64,000 bases of DNA from an uncultured Pseudomonadales bacterium. Its GTDB lineage: Bacteria > Pseudomonadota > Gammaproteobacteria > Pseudomonadales > Cellvibrionaceae. The first letter of the stretch is position 1. Each line of letters starts with the position of its first letter. Below the pieces are notes generated by a model. That model was not told the DNA's origin. It did not search any database and saw only the letters and a list, made by a program, of their open reading frames with translations. The translations under genes and the position numbers were made by a program. The stretch spans positions 248,001 to 312,000 of the forward strand of contig CANKXO010000005.1 in NCBI GenBank assembly GCA_947487765.1, written 5' to 3'. Positions 36,551-44,842 of the stretch are shown piece after piece.

Positions 36551-37096
36551 CTATAGTGGTGAACATCTATTGATAGCTTCGGTGTCGCTTGCTTTTCGTG
36601 CTCGACCTGTTCTATACATAATAATCTGTCTTGCGTATAGCTCTCCGCCTTTTATTAAGCAGTAAGTTAGTCGACCATTTTGATTACGTGTAGAGCCATC
36701 GGGTTTGTAGCGTAGGTAGCGTTGGCTTCTACCTGAAACTCTCCAGTTAATGCTTTCATCGTCATTAAATATTTCTGGTTTTATATAGAGTAGTAACTCG
36801 TCATCATTTCTTATTTCATCATTATTTGAATCTACAAAAACCATTAGTTCCTGATTCCAGTCCGAAATACAATCTTCTTGGTTTATTGTGGGGCAAAGGA
36901 GTACTTGTGATTGATAATTTACAGCTTGTATTCTGGTAAATTGTATTAGTGTAAATAATTGTTCATATGCGCTATTTGCCCGATAGTTAGCAAATATTCG
37001 GGTAAGATATGGAACGCCCGTGGTCACGAGCAAGCTGCTGATAGTAAGTGTGATAAGTAAATTAAGTAGGGTAAAACCTGAATATATCCTTTTCAT
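36551..37096 (-). CDS. fimT: FimT-type pilin with C-terminal GRxR motif
   Basis: Protein of 181 residues; ATG at 37096 with a strong GGAAGGAG site upstream. The prepilin segment is SGFTLLNLLITLTISSLLVT: Gly7 is the residue before cleavage, and mature position 5, normally Glu, is Asn12. The C terminus holds TGRARKA (GRAR at 164-167), the GRxR motif reported as the DNA-binding element of FimT in natural transformation. Three cysteines are visible (LLCPT, EDCIS, NRCSPL) besides TYCLI. It follows pilR on the same strand, as pilS–pilR–fimT in Pseudomonas. Confidence 0.85.
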   Translation of the reverse strand: MKRIYSGFTLLNLLITLTISSLLVTTGVPYLTRIFANYRANSAYEQLFTLIQFTRIQAVNYQSQVLLCPTINQEDCISDWNQELMVFVDSNNDEIRNDDELLLYIKPEIFNDDESINWRVSGRSQRYLRYKPDGSTRNQNGRLTYCLIKGGELYARQIIMYRTGRARKASDTEAINRCSPL

Positions 37097-37182
37097 CGAG
37101 TGCTCCTTCCTTGGTGCAGTTTAAATTGTAAGTTGTTGTTCTATCAGTTTGAAAAGCAATTTTTATTGTACTTTTCTCATAT

Positions 37183-38595
37183 TCACTCGTCATCGATACC
37201 TAATTTTTTCATACGATAACGTAAAGATCGAAAAGTAATCCCTAAAACTTTCGCGGTTGTGGTCCTATTCCAGCGATTTTGCTCTAGAGAGTCGAGTATA
37301 ATATTTTTTTCAATATTGTCCAGATAATTATCTAAAGAGCTCTCTTCAGGATTATAAGTCGTCTCAGAGGTGTGTGGAGTTTCCTCTATAACTTGTAAAG
37401 TGGCGGAAGACTCTGGGTTGCTCTGATGATTACTGAAAATAGTAGATGCAGTATTACGGTTCAACTGAAGATCTGTTACTTCAATGATTCCTGTGCCACA
37501 CAATGCGCTTGCTCGCTCTAATATATTTTCTAGCTCTCTAACATTACCAGGAAAATCATAATTTTTTAAAGCAGCTACTGCATCGTTAGATATATCGACA
37601 TTGTCTGCATTGTTTTTATTAGCAATTCGTTCTAACAATGCATGACTCAATAATTCGATATCAACTTTACGCTCTCTTAAAGAAGGCACAGATATTTCTA
37701 TGACATTGATGCGGTAGTATAAATCGTTGCGGAACGACCCTTCATGAATTGCATCCAATAAGTTTTTATGGGTGGCGCTTAGTATGCGAACATCAATGGC
37801 AACTTCTTTTTGTGAGCCGACGGGGCGAATAGTCTTTTCTTGAATTGCACGCAGTAGTTTAACTTGCATATCCATGGGTAAGTCTGCAACTTCATCTAAG
37901 AATAGAGTTCCGCCTTCCGCACTTTGAAATAGGCCTTGTTTATCTTGGTGCGCCCCAGTAAAACTACCCTTAATGTGCCCAAAAAATTCACTTTCCATTA
38001 ACTCTTTTGGAATAGCGCCACAGTTAACCGCTATAAAAGGTGCTTTTTGACGAGAGCTTGTCTTATGAATCGCCCGTGCTACTAGTTCTTTGCCACTGCC
38101 TGATTCACCATAAATAAATACTGGCGCTTGTGAGCGAGCGACTTTAGCAATATTTTCTTTGAGTTCAACTGCGGCGGTTGATTCTCCAATAATATCAGCG
38201 ATAGATTGCCGAGTGGGTATAGTGTCTTGAATGCTTAAAGCGCTTTTAATAAGAGCGCGTAAGTTGTTTAGGTCAACAGGCTTATTGATAAAATCAAACG
38301 CACCGTATTTCATTGCTTGAATGGCAATATCCATAGAACCGTGGGCAGTGATAACAATAACAGGTGTTTCCATATCACTATCTTGGATAAGTTTAACAAT
38401 ATCAATTCCTGAACCATCAGGCAGCTTTAGGTCGGTTAAGCATAGGTCAAATGTTTTTTCAGCTAATACTTTTTTTGCTTCATTCATATTGGCAGCACAA
38501 TGTGTATTGTGGCCCATTCTTTCTAGTGTCATTGATAGTAGGCCGCGTATATCTGGCTCATCATCAATGATTAAAATGTTGTTATGTTTACTCAT
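37183..38595 (-). CDS. pilR: Two-component response regulator PilR (sigma-54 activator)
   Basis: Protein of 470 residues of the NtrC type. The receiver domain (5-120) has phosphoacceptor Asp55 in LCLTDLKLPDGSG. The AAA+ domain has Walker A GESGSGKE (163-170) and a sigma-54 contact loop GSFTGA (210-215). A Fis-type helix-turn-helix ends the protein (NRWNRTTTAKVLGITFRSLRYRMKKLGI). PilR with PilS activates pilin transcription from sigma-54 promoters. Its start overlaps the end of pilS by 4 bp. Confidence 0.94.
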   Translation of the reverse strand: MSKHNNILIIDDEPDIRGLLSMTLERMGHNTHCAANMNEAKKVLAEKTFDLCLTDLKLPDGSGIDIVKLIQDSDMETPVIVITAHGSMDIAIQAMKYGAFDFINKPVDLNNLRALIKSALSIQDTIPTRQSIADIIGESTAAVELKENIAKVARSQAPVFIYGESGSGKELVARAIHKTSSRQKAPFIAVNCGAIPKELMESEFFGHIKGSFTGAHQDKQGLFQSAEGGTLFLDEVADLPMDMQVKLLRAIQEKTIRPVGSQKEVAIDVRILSATHKNLLDAIHEGSFRNDLYYRINVIEISVPSLRERKVDIELLSHALLERIANKNNADNVDISNDAVAALKNYDFPGNVRELENILERASALCGTGIIEVTDLQLNRNTASTIFSNHQSNPESSATLQVIEETPHTSETTYNPEESSLDNYLDNIEKNIILDSLEQNRWNRTTTAKVLGITFRSLRYRMKKLGIDDE

Positions 38596-40199
38596 TGCAA
38601 TTCTATTCTGCGTTGTGGATGAGAAAGTACTAGTCTGAAAACACTATTTTTATTAGCTTCATCGTAGCGATAACTTAAGTTTGCTTGATTAGCTTCACTT
38701 AATTCTTTACAAAGATATAAGCCTAATCCCGAACCTGTAACTTCAGTCGTATAAAATGGTTCAAAAATGTGATCAAGCTTTTCAGTGCTGATCCCTTCAC
38801 CATAGTCGATTACTTCAATGTAGGGTCTTTGATCTTTTTGTTGTATGTTGGTGCATATCTGGACAATGCTTTGTCCTTTTGCCTGTTTGCTATATCGAAT
38901 GCCATTATCGACTAAGTTAGTAATAATTTGATACAAATGATTAGGGTCAATTTTAGCTTGAATCTCTGGCTTTTTGTTAATAATATCGATAATCCCATCA
39001 TGATGTTGCAAATATTCTGCTTTGAAATCTATTAGCCATTGATTGAGGTCGACCATCTCTGGATTTGCGCTTTTTCTTCTGGAAAAGTCTAAAATATTAT
39101 TAATGATAAAGTTAATGCGCTGTGAATGATTGTGAATAATATCTAATAAAGCGTGGTCATTCTCACTAATATTTTTTGATTCATTAAGTAACTGCCCAGC
39201 ATGGCTGATTGCGCCCAGCGGGTTTCTGATTTCATGAGCGATGCTGGCGGTTAGCCGCCCTAATGATGCTAATTTTAGTTGCTGGGCTTCTTGTCCTAGG
39301 CGTTGCATATCTTCAACAAAAAGCATCATCGATGGAAAAAGGGAATCATCTAAAGGGGCAAAGCTAACCTTAACGGATTGATTGTGGGATAAGGTGAATG
39401 TAAAGGAACTGGGAGTTACCCCATCTTCTTGCCATATTTGTAAGCGGTCATATATTGGTGTTACGCGAACAACACCTTCAAATTTATCGTTTGTGGTGAG
39501 TAGTGATGCAGCAGCATGATTAATTAATTTGATACGTAAGTCTTGATCGACGACGATAATACCAGTGCGCATTGTTTCAACAATGCGTTGGCTGATTAAT
39601 TGTAAGTAATTTGCTTGGTCTGTTTGCTTTTGAGCGGCATCTTGGCTTACTTGAACTTTTTCTGAAAAAATACGGAAAGCAATAGCAGTGACAAATAAAG
39701 AAACGCCAGTAATGCCTGCTGCAAAAAAAGACCGCCCATCACCTGTACCATTATTAATCATCACAAGACTCATAACTAACACTAAAATAGTGCCAAAAGC
39801 AGCGAGCCCGATATTAGCCTGACCTCTCAGAAATGTACTGCCTACAGCCATAGGGATCAGTAATAAATAACCCAGGCCACCCGTTAAATTTCCGCTGGCA
39901 TATATCATGATGACTAGAGCAATGAAATCAAATACCAGCAGAGCGAGTAGGTGGGTCGTATAAGCTTTAAGGGTATTTGCCCAATATAGCATTAATGAAA
40001 GTGTGCAAATCGTGATATATAGTAGTGAAATATCAGTAAAAAGCTCAGGACGAGCATAGCCAAATACATCTTTCGAGAGCCCTGTCCAATGCATAATGCC
40101 CAGCATCAAACCTAGCCCCAATCGATAATAGATATAAATGCCTAATAGGCGATGGGTATCATTAGTAGTAGGTGTTAAAAAAGACACGTTTTGGCTCAA
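38592..40199 (-). CDS. pilS: Sensor histidine kinase PilS
   Basis: Protein of about 535 residues with six N-terminal membrane helices (about 20-175), a PAS-like segment (about 200-290), and a kinase core: SIAHEIRNPLGAISHAGQLL with phospho-acceptor His322, N box NLVDNGIRYS, and G boxes DYGEGI and GSGLGLYLCKEL. The PilS arrangement of a six-helix sensor followed by a PAS domain fits. The annotated start is a TTG at 40199 without a clear ribosome site; a GTG five codons in is an alternative. Divergent from nadE. Confidence 0.92.
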   Translation of the reverse strand: MSQNVSFLTPTTNDTHRLLGIYIYYRLGLGLMLGIMHWTGLSKDVFGYARPELFTDISLLYITICTLSLMLYWANTLKAYTTHLLALLVFDFIALVIMIYASGNLTGGLGYLLLIPMAVGSTFLRGQANIGLAAFGTILVLVMSLVMINNGTGDGRSFFAAGITGVSLFVTAIAFRIFSEKVQVSQDAAQKQTDQANYLQLISQRIVETMRTGIIVVDQDLRIKLINHAAASLLTTNDKFEGVVRVTPIYDRLQIWQEDGVTPSSFTFTLSHNQSVKVSFAPLDDSLFPSMMLFVEDMQRLGQEAQQLKLASLGRLTASIAHEIRNPLGAISHAGQLLNESKNISENDHALLDIIHNHSQRINFIINNILDFSRRKSANPEMVDLNQWLIDFKAEYLQHHDGIIDIINKKPEIQAKIDPNHLYQIITNLVDNGIRYSKQAKGQSIVQICTNIQQKDQRPYIEVIDYGEGISTEKLDHIFEPFYTTEVTGSGLGLYLCKELSEANQANLSYRYDEANKNSVFRLVLSHPQRRIELQ

Positions 40200-40307
40200 A
40201 TATTTTTTGAATTTCTATGAGTTTCTTTGATTTAGTTTTTACTTTGCTCGACAATAGGCGCATCTATAGGCTTATGCCTTTTACTAATAATGTAGTAAGC
40301 GAGAAAT

Positions 40308-41972
40308 ATGTCAAGATTGAATGTTGTAATGGCACAGATTAATCCTGTTGTTGGTGATATTGATGGTAATACCCAAAAGGTTATTGAGTCGATTAATGAT
40401 GCAGAAAATATCCACTCGGCAGATGTCGTTATTTTTCCTGAATTAACATTATGCGGATACCCCCCGGAAGATCTATTGTTACGTCGCAGTATGCAGTCTC
40501 GTATTGCGAAAGCAAGAAAGCACTTACAAAAACAAGCTTTTACTGCAACGGTGATTCTAGGTTACCCGCTTGTTGTAGAAAAAGCAGGTATTACTGCTCA
40601 ATATAATATTGCCGGGGTATTGCAGCAAGGCCAATGGGTAGCTGAATATGCTAAGCAGGAGCTACCTAATTATCAGGTTTTTGATGAAAAGCGCTATTTT
40701 AAAAAAGGTTCTAAGGCTTGCGTATTTGATTTGCATGGAATTCCTACCGCATTAACAATTTGTGAAGATATCTGGCATGCAGGCCCTATGGCTCAGTCAC
40801 GAGAGCAGGGAGCTAAATTGATGCTGAATCTTAATGCATCGCCCTTCCATCAGCAAAAGCAGCAACAACGTATCGATTTACTGGCCTCGCGCGCCAATGA
40901 AGGTAATATGCCAATTATCTATGTTAACCAAGTAGGGGGGCAGGATGAGCTAGTTTTTGATGGTGGGTCTTTTGTTGTCGCTGCAAATGGTGATTGTTGT
41001 GTTCAAGCGCCACACTACAAGGAAGGTTTATTTCCTTTGGAAATCGACATATCAGAAAGTACCCCTGTTGTTGTTTGTCAGCAATTACCTACTCCGGAAC
41101 CTCCACTACAAATTATCTATGATGCCATCGTTTTGGGCGTGCGAGACTACGTTAAGAAAAATGGATTTAAACGGGCTATTTTAGGTTTGTCTGGAGGCAT
41201 TGATTCAGCGGTAACCTTGGCGATTGCGGTGGACGCATTAGGTGCAGAAAATGTATCTGCCGTGATGATGCCCTTTACATATACGTCTGAATTGAGTCGT
41301 AATGATGCAGCGGAACAGGCGCAGAGAATGGGAGTCGATTATAAAGTTATCAGTATTGAACCCATGTATTCTGCCTTTATGTCTGGTTTAGCCGATTCTT
41401 TTGCGGGTACAGAAGTGGATCTCACAGAGCAAAATTTACAGGCTCGGTGTAGAGGCGTTATTCTGATGGCGCTATCGAATAAGACCGGAGCAATTGTGCT
41501 CACTACTGGCAATAAGAGCGAAATGGCTGTTGGTTATTCAACACTTTATGGAGATATGGCCGGTGGCTTTGATGTACTAAAAGATGTGCCTAAAACGATG
41601 GTGTTTGAGCTGGCTCGTTACCGTAATAGTATGTTTAAGGAAGGAAGTAGAGAAGTAGATGTAGTCATTCCCCCTTCTGTTATTGAGCGTCCACCATCTG
41701 CAGAGCTCGCACCCGATCAAAAAGATGAGGATAATCTGCCTCCCTATGAGGTTCTTGATCAAATTCTAGAACGTTATATTGAGAAAGACAGCAGTGCAGA
41801 TGCCATTATCGAGGAAGGGTTTGATCCAGAAGTCGTCCATCGAGTGGTTCGATTAGTTGATATCAATGAATATAAGCGTCGACAAGCACCAGTGGGTGTA
41901 CGTATATCTCAACGTGGTTTTGGCCGCGATCGGCGCTATCCTATAACTAATGGATGGCAGCCAGGCGCTTAA
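40308..41972 (+). CDS. nadE: Glutamine-dependent NAD+ synthetase
   Basis: Protein of 554 residues with two domains. The N-terminal nitrilase-type glutaminase has its Glu in VVIFPELTLCGYP, its Lys in AKQELPNY and its nucleophile Cys in ALTICEDIWHAG. The C-terminal synthetase domain has the P-loop GLSGGIDSAV and TTGNKSEMAVGY. The enzyme converts nicotinate adenine dinucleotide to NAD+ using ATP and ammonia from glutamine. Some Pseudomonas-type genomes have nadE next to pilS as here. ATG at 40308. Confidence 0.95.
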   Translation: MSRLNVVMAQINPVVGDIDGNTQKVIESINDAENIHSADVVIFPELTLCGYPPEDLLLRRSMQSRIAKARKHLQKQAFTATVILGYPLVVEKAGITAQYNIAGVLQQGQWVAEYAKQELPNYQVFDEKRYFKKGSKACVFDLHGIPTALTICEDIWHAGPMAQSREQGAKLMLNLNASPFHQQKQQQRIDLLASRANEGNMPIIYVNQVGGQDELVFDGGSFVVAANGDCCVQAPHYKEGLFPLEIDISESTPVVVCQQLPTPEPPLQIIYDAIVLGVRDYVKKNGFKRAILGLSGGIDSAVTLAIAVDALGAENVSAVMMPFTYTSELSRNDAAEQAQRMGVDYKVISIEPMYSAFMSGLADSFAGTEVDLTEQNLQARCRGVILMALSNKTGAIVLTTGNKSEMAVGYSTLYGDMAGGFDVLKDVPKTMVFELARYRNSMFKEGSREVDVVIPPSVIERPPSAELAPDQKDEDNLPPYEVLDQILERYIEKDSSADAIIEEGFDPEVVHRVVRLVDINEYKRRQAPVGVRISQRGFGRDRRYPITNGWQPGA

Positions 41973-42007
41973 TGCGTGAGTCATCTTTTATTGATTTTTC
42001 TAGATGA

Positions 42008-42901
42008 TTAGAATTCGCCATATTGTTTGCGAGAATCAAAGCCTGGGGGACGGCTAGTATCAATCACTCCAAATGTTAGCCAGCCAATATAAGACGTGGT
42101 TCCTTTTCGGTAATGGTTGAAATTAAATTCTCCATCTGGAGTTAATGCCGGATAGTCCGGATAGTTCAATTTCAGAACCTCCAAGCTATCTTTAGCCAGT
42201 TCTGACATATTTAATTCATTATAACTTTGAACCATTACCGCCAGTGCATCAGGTGCTGCGGGAGTTTGCTGATAGTTTTCAAGTACGTAACGGCCACGAT
42301 TAGCTGCAGCTAGATAAGCTTTTCGCCCCAAGTAATAATTAGCCACATTAATTTCTCTGCGTGCTAGCATATTGCGAAGATATTCCAAACGCTTGATAGC
42401 ATCTGGCGTATATTGACTGTTAGGAAAACGTCTAGCTAGCTCTGACAAACGAACAAATGCAGTTTGTGATGCTTTAGCATCTTTTTTACTTAGGTCTGAC
42501 TTTAAGATAGATTGAAATAGAGTGCCAGGTTTAGGGAAAGCCGTTAACCCCCTCATGTAATAAGCATAATCTACATTAGGGTGATTGGGGTGTAGCCGAA
42601 TAAAACGGCTCGCGGCGGAGTCAGCTAAAGCGGGCTCATTACTTTTATAATAAGCATAAATCAGAGCCAATTGCGCGGAATTGGCATATTTACCAAAAGG
42701 GTGGTCTGATTCAAGTTGTTGCAGTGATTCTGTTGCGCCAATATGGTCCTTTCTTCTTAAAGCGCTTTGAGCTTCTTCATACAGTGTTTGTTCGCTTAAA
42801 CCTGCAAGGTCATTTTTTTTGGTGCTACTGCAGCCGATAAGCGCCAAGCTAAGGCCAAAAATAAGTAAGTTTAATAAAAAACGAGGGGTGACTTGTTTCA
42901 T
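42008..42901 (-). CDS. bamD: Outer membrane protein assembly factor BamD
   Basis: Lipoprotein of 297 residues. Starting at the ATG at 42901 (MKQVTPRFLLN) gives a standard signal peptide ending in the lipobox SLALIGC; the ATG at 42943 would put the signal 14 residues further in. The mature part consists of TPR repeats (TLYEEAQSALRRKDHIGATESL, FIRLHPNHPNVDYAYYMRGL, RFPNSQYTPDA). BamD works with BamA to insert beta-barrel proteins in the outer membrane. Divergent from rluD, the usual arrangement in gammaproteobacteria. Confidence 0.95.
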   Translation of the reverse strand: MKQVTPRFLLNLLIFGLSLALIGCSSTKKNDLAGLSEQTLYEEAQSALRRKDHIGATESLQQLESDHPFGKYANSAQLALIYAYYKSNEPALADSAASRFIRLHPNHPNVDYAYYMRGLTAFPKPGTLFQSILKSDLSKKDAKASQTAFVRLSELARRFPNSQYTPDAIKRLEYLRNMLARREINVANYYLGRKAYLAAANRGRYVLENYQQTPAAPDALAVMVQSYNELNMSELAKDSLEVLKLNYPDYPALTPDGEFNFNHYRKGTTSYIGWLTFGVIDTSRPPGFDSRKQYGEF

Positions 42902-43087
42902 CAATACAAAATTCACTAAAAAATCAATCCGATATTTAACCATAGTGCCCAGTGATCCTAAAGTACTTTTATGCTAATTTGACAACTAAAATGTCGCAAT
43001 TGTTCTGTCATTCTTTTCACTGAAAGTATTTCTGTAGAGGTTAAAATATACACATTATGATTATAGCTACCAATAGGCTTATTATTT

Positions 43088-44074
43088 ATGTCTGATTCTG
43101 ACTCTCAGAACTACCTTCATCGAGTAGAGCCGAATTATAGTGGGCAGCGTTTGGATCAGGTGGCTGCTGAGGTATTTAATCATTTTTCACGAGCGAGATT
43201 GCAGTCTTGGATTAAAGCGGGCCAATTAACAGTAGATGGCAGTCAGCGTAAGCCTAAAGATAAATTGATAGGTGGTGAATTGCTACAGCTTGTTGCTATT
43301 GTCGAAGCTGAGGAGCGTTGGCTGCCACAATCTATACCTCTTGATATTATTTACAGCGATGAACATATAGCCGTCCTAAACAAGCCAGCAGGCTTAGTGG
43401 TTCACCCTGGTGCAGGTGTGCCTGATGGCACTTTGCTTAATGGCCTGCTTCATCACTTTCCTGAGTTAGTTAATATCCCTAGAGCAGGTATTGTGCATCG
43501 TTTGGATAAAGAAACATCAGGCTTAATGGTGGTGGCTCGTTCTCTGGCGGCCCATACATCGTTGATTCAGCAATTGCAGGATCGTAGTTTGGGGCGTGAA
43601 TACGAAGCAGTTGTCATGGGAGAACTGACGGGGGGCGGGAAGATAGATAAACCTATGGGACGGCACCCCACTAATCGTATCAAAATGGCGGTCTTGGAGA
43701 ATAATGCAGCAGCAAAGCAAGCCATTACCCATTACCGTTTATTGACACGCTATTCTCGTTATACGCATATAGCTTGTAAGCTGGAAACCGGCCGGACACA
43801 TCAAATACGTGTACATATGGCCTATATTAAACACCCTTTGATTGGTGATCCGGTTTATCTTGGTCGCCAGCGGTGGCTGGCAGGGACAGCAGAGCCATTG
43901 AAGCAAGTGTTGGCAAACTTTCCTAGACAAGCCTTGCATGCAAAAAAATTAACATTGATTCATCCTGAATCAAAACAAGAGCATAGTTGGCAGGTAGAGT
44001 TGCCTGAAGATATGCAGGCCTTATTGTCTGCATTAAGAACTGATAAAGAGAATATGAGCGATGACGGATATTAG
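43088..44074 (+). CDS. rluD: 23S rRNA pseudouridine synthase RluD
   Basis: Protein of 328 residues with an N-terminal S4 RNA-binding domain (about 18-80, GQRLDQVAAEVFNHFSRARLQ) and a RluA/RluD catalytic domain; the catalytic Asp is in HRLDKETSGLMVVA (about 140). RluD modifies 23S rRNA at 1911, 1915 and 1917 in helix 69. Its end overlaps the pgeF start by 14 bp. Confidence 0.96.
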   Translation: MSDSDSQNYLHRVEPNYSGQRLDQVAAEVFNHFSRARLQSWIKAGQLTVDGSQRKPKDKLIGGELLQLVAIVEAEERWLPQSIPLDIIYSDEHIAVLNKPAGLVVHPGAGVPDGTLLNGLLHHFPELVNIPRAGIVHRLDKETSGLMVVARSLAAHTSLIQQLQDRSLGREYEAVVMGELTGGGKIDKPMGRHPTNRIKMAVLENNAAAKQAITHYRLLTRYSRYTHIACKLETGRTHQIRVHMAYIKHPLIGDPVYLGRQRWLAGTAEPLKQVLANFPRQALHAKKLTLIHPESKQEHSWQVELPEDMQALLSALRTDKENMSDDGY

Positions 44075-44792
44075 CTGGCTTGATTGGCCTTCTCCATCCA
44101 ACGTAAAAGCCTGTTCAACGCTAAGAGAGGCGGGTGTCTCCAGGCCACCATTTGATACGTTTAATGTGGCAGCTCATGTGGGTGATGAAGAAGGGTCTGT
44201 CATTCATAATCGTAAAATATTAGGTGATGCTATTGGCCCGGTCAATATTCATTGGTTGGAGCAAGTTCACAGCACCAATGTTGTTAATGTTATGGATGAT
44301 TATAATAGCGAAGCCGATGCCAGCTTTTCGCGTCAACCGAAACAAGCTTGTTGTGTTATGACAGCAGATTGCTTACCCGTCTTTTTATGTGACAAGCAAG
44401 GATCGCAAGTAGCTATTGCTCATGCAGGGTGGAGAGGTTTATGTAACGGTATCATTCAAAATACTTTATCCACTTTTCATTCCTCTCAATCTGTAATAGC
44501 TTATTTAGGGCCGGCAATCAGCCAAGCAGCATTTGAAGTGGGTAATGAAGTACGTGAAGCATTTACGGCTCAGTATAAATTTCTTCATCTAGAAGAGCAC
44601 TTTATTCGTGGCGAAGAGTCAGGCAAATGGATGGCTGATCTATATGGGATAGCTAGAGCGATACTCAATGATCGGGGCGTTAATCAGGTTTATGGCGGTG
44701 ATTGTTGTACGTTTCTGGAATCAGGTCACTACTTTTCTTATCGTCGTGATGGGCAGACAGGGCGCATGGCCCACCTAATATGGATGGAGTAA
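44061..44792 (+). CDS. pgeF: Peptidoglycan editing factor PgeF (YfiH, multicopper-like/laccase domain)
   Basis: Protein of 243 residues of the YfiH/DUF152 family. The metal-binding motifs are visible: EQVHSTNV, MTADCLPVFLCD, AIAHAGWRGL and DCCTFLE. Members remove mis-incorporated residues from peptidoglycan precursors or act on purine nucleosides. In E. coli and Pseudomonas the order bamD–rluD–pgeF–clpB is conserved; here two extra genes separate pgeF from clpB. Confidence 0.93.
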   Translation: MTDISWLDWPSPSNVKACSTLREAGVSRPPFDTFNVAAHVGDEEGSVIHNRKILGDAIGPVNIHWLEQVHSTNVVNVMDDYNSEADASFSRQPKQACCVMTADCLPVFLCDKQGSQVAIAHAGWRGLCNGIIQNTLSTFHSSQSVIAYLGPAISQAAFEVGNEVREAFTAQYKFLHLEEHFIRGEESGKWMADLYGIARAILNDRGVNQVYGGDCCTFLESGHYFSYRRDGQTGRMAHLIWME

Positions 44793-44842
44793 ACCTCCTC
44801 CGTACAATTCAATAAAAACTAAAATAATAAATTGGAAGATAG

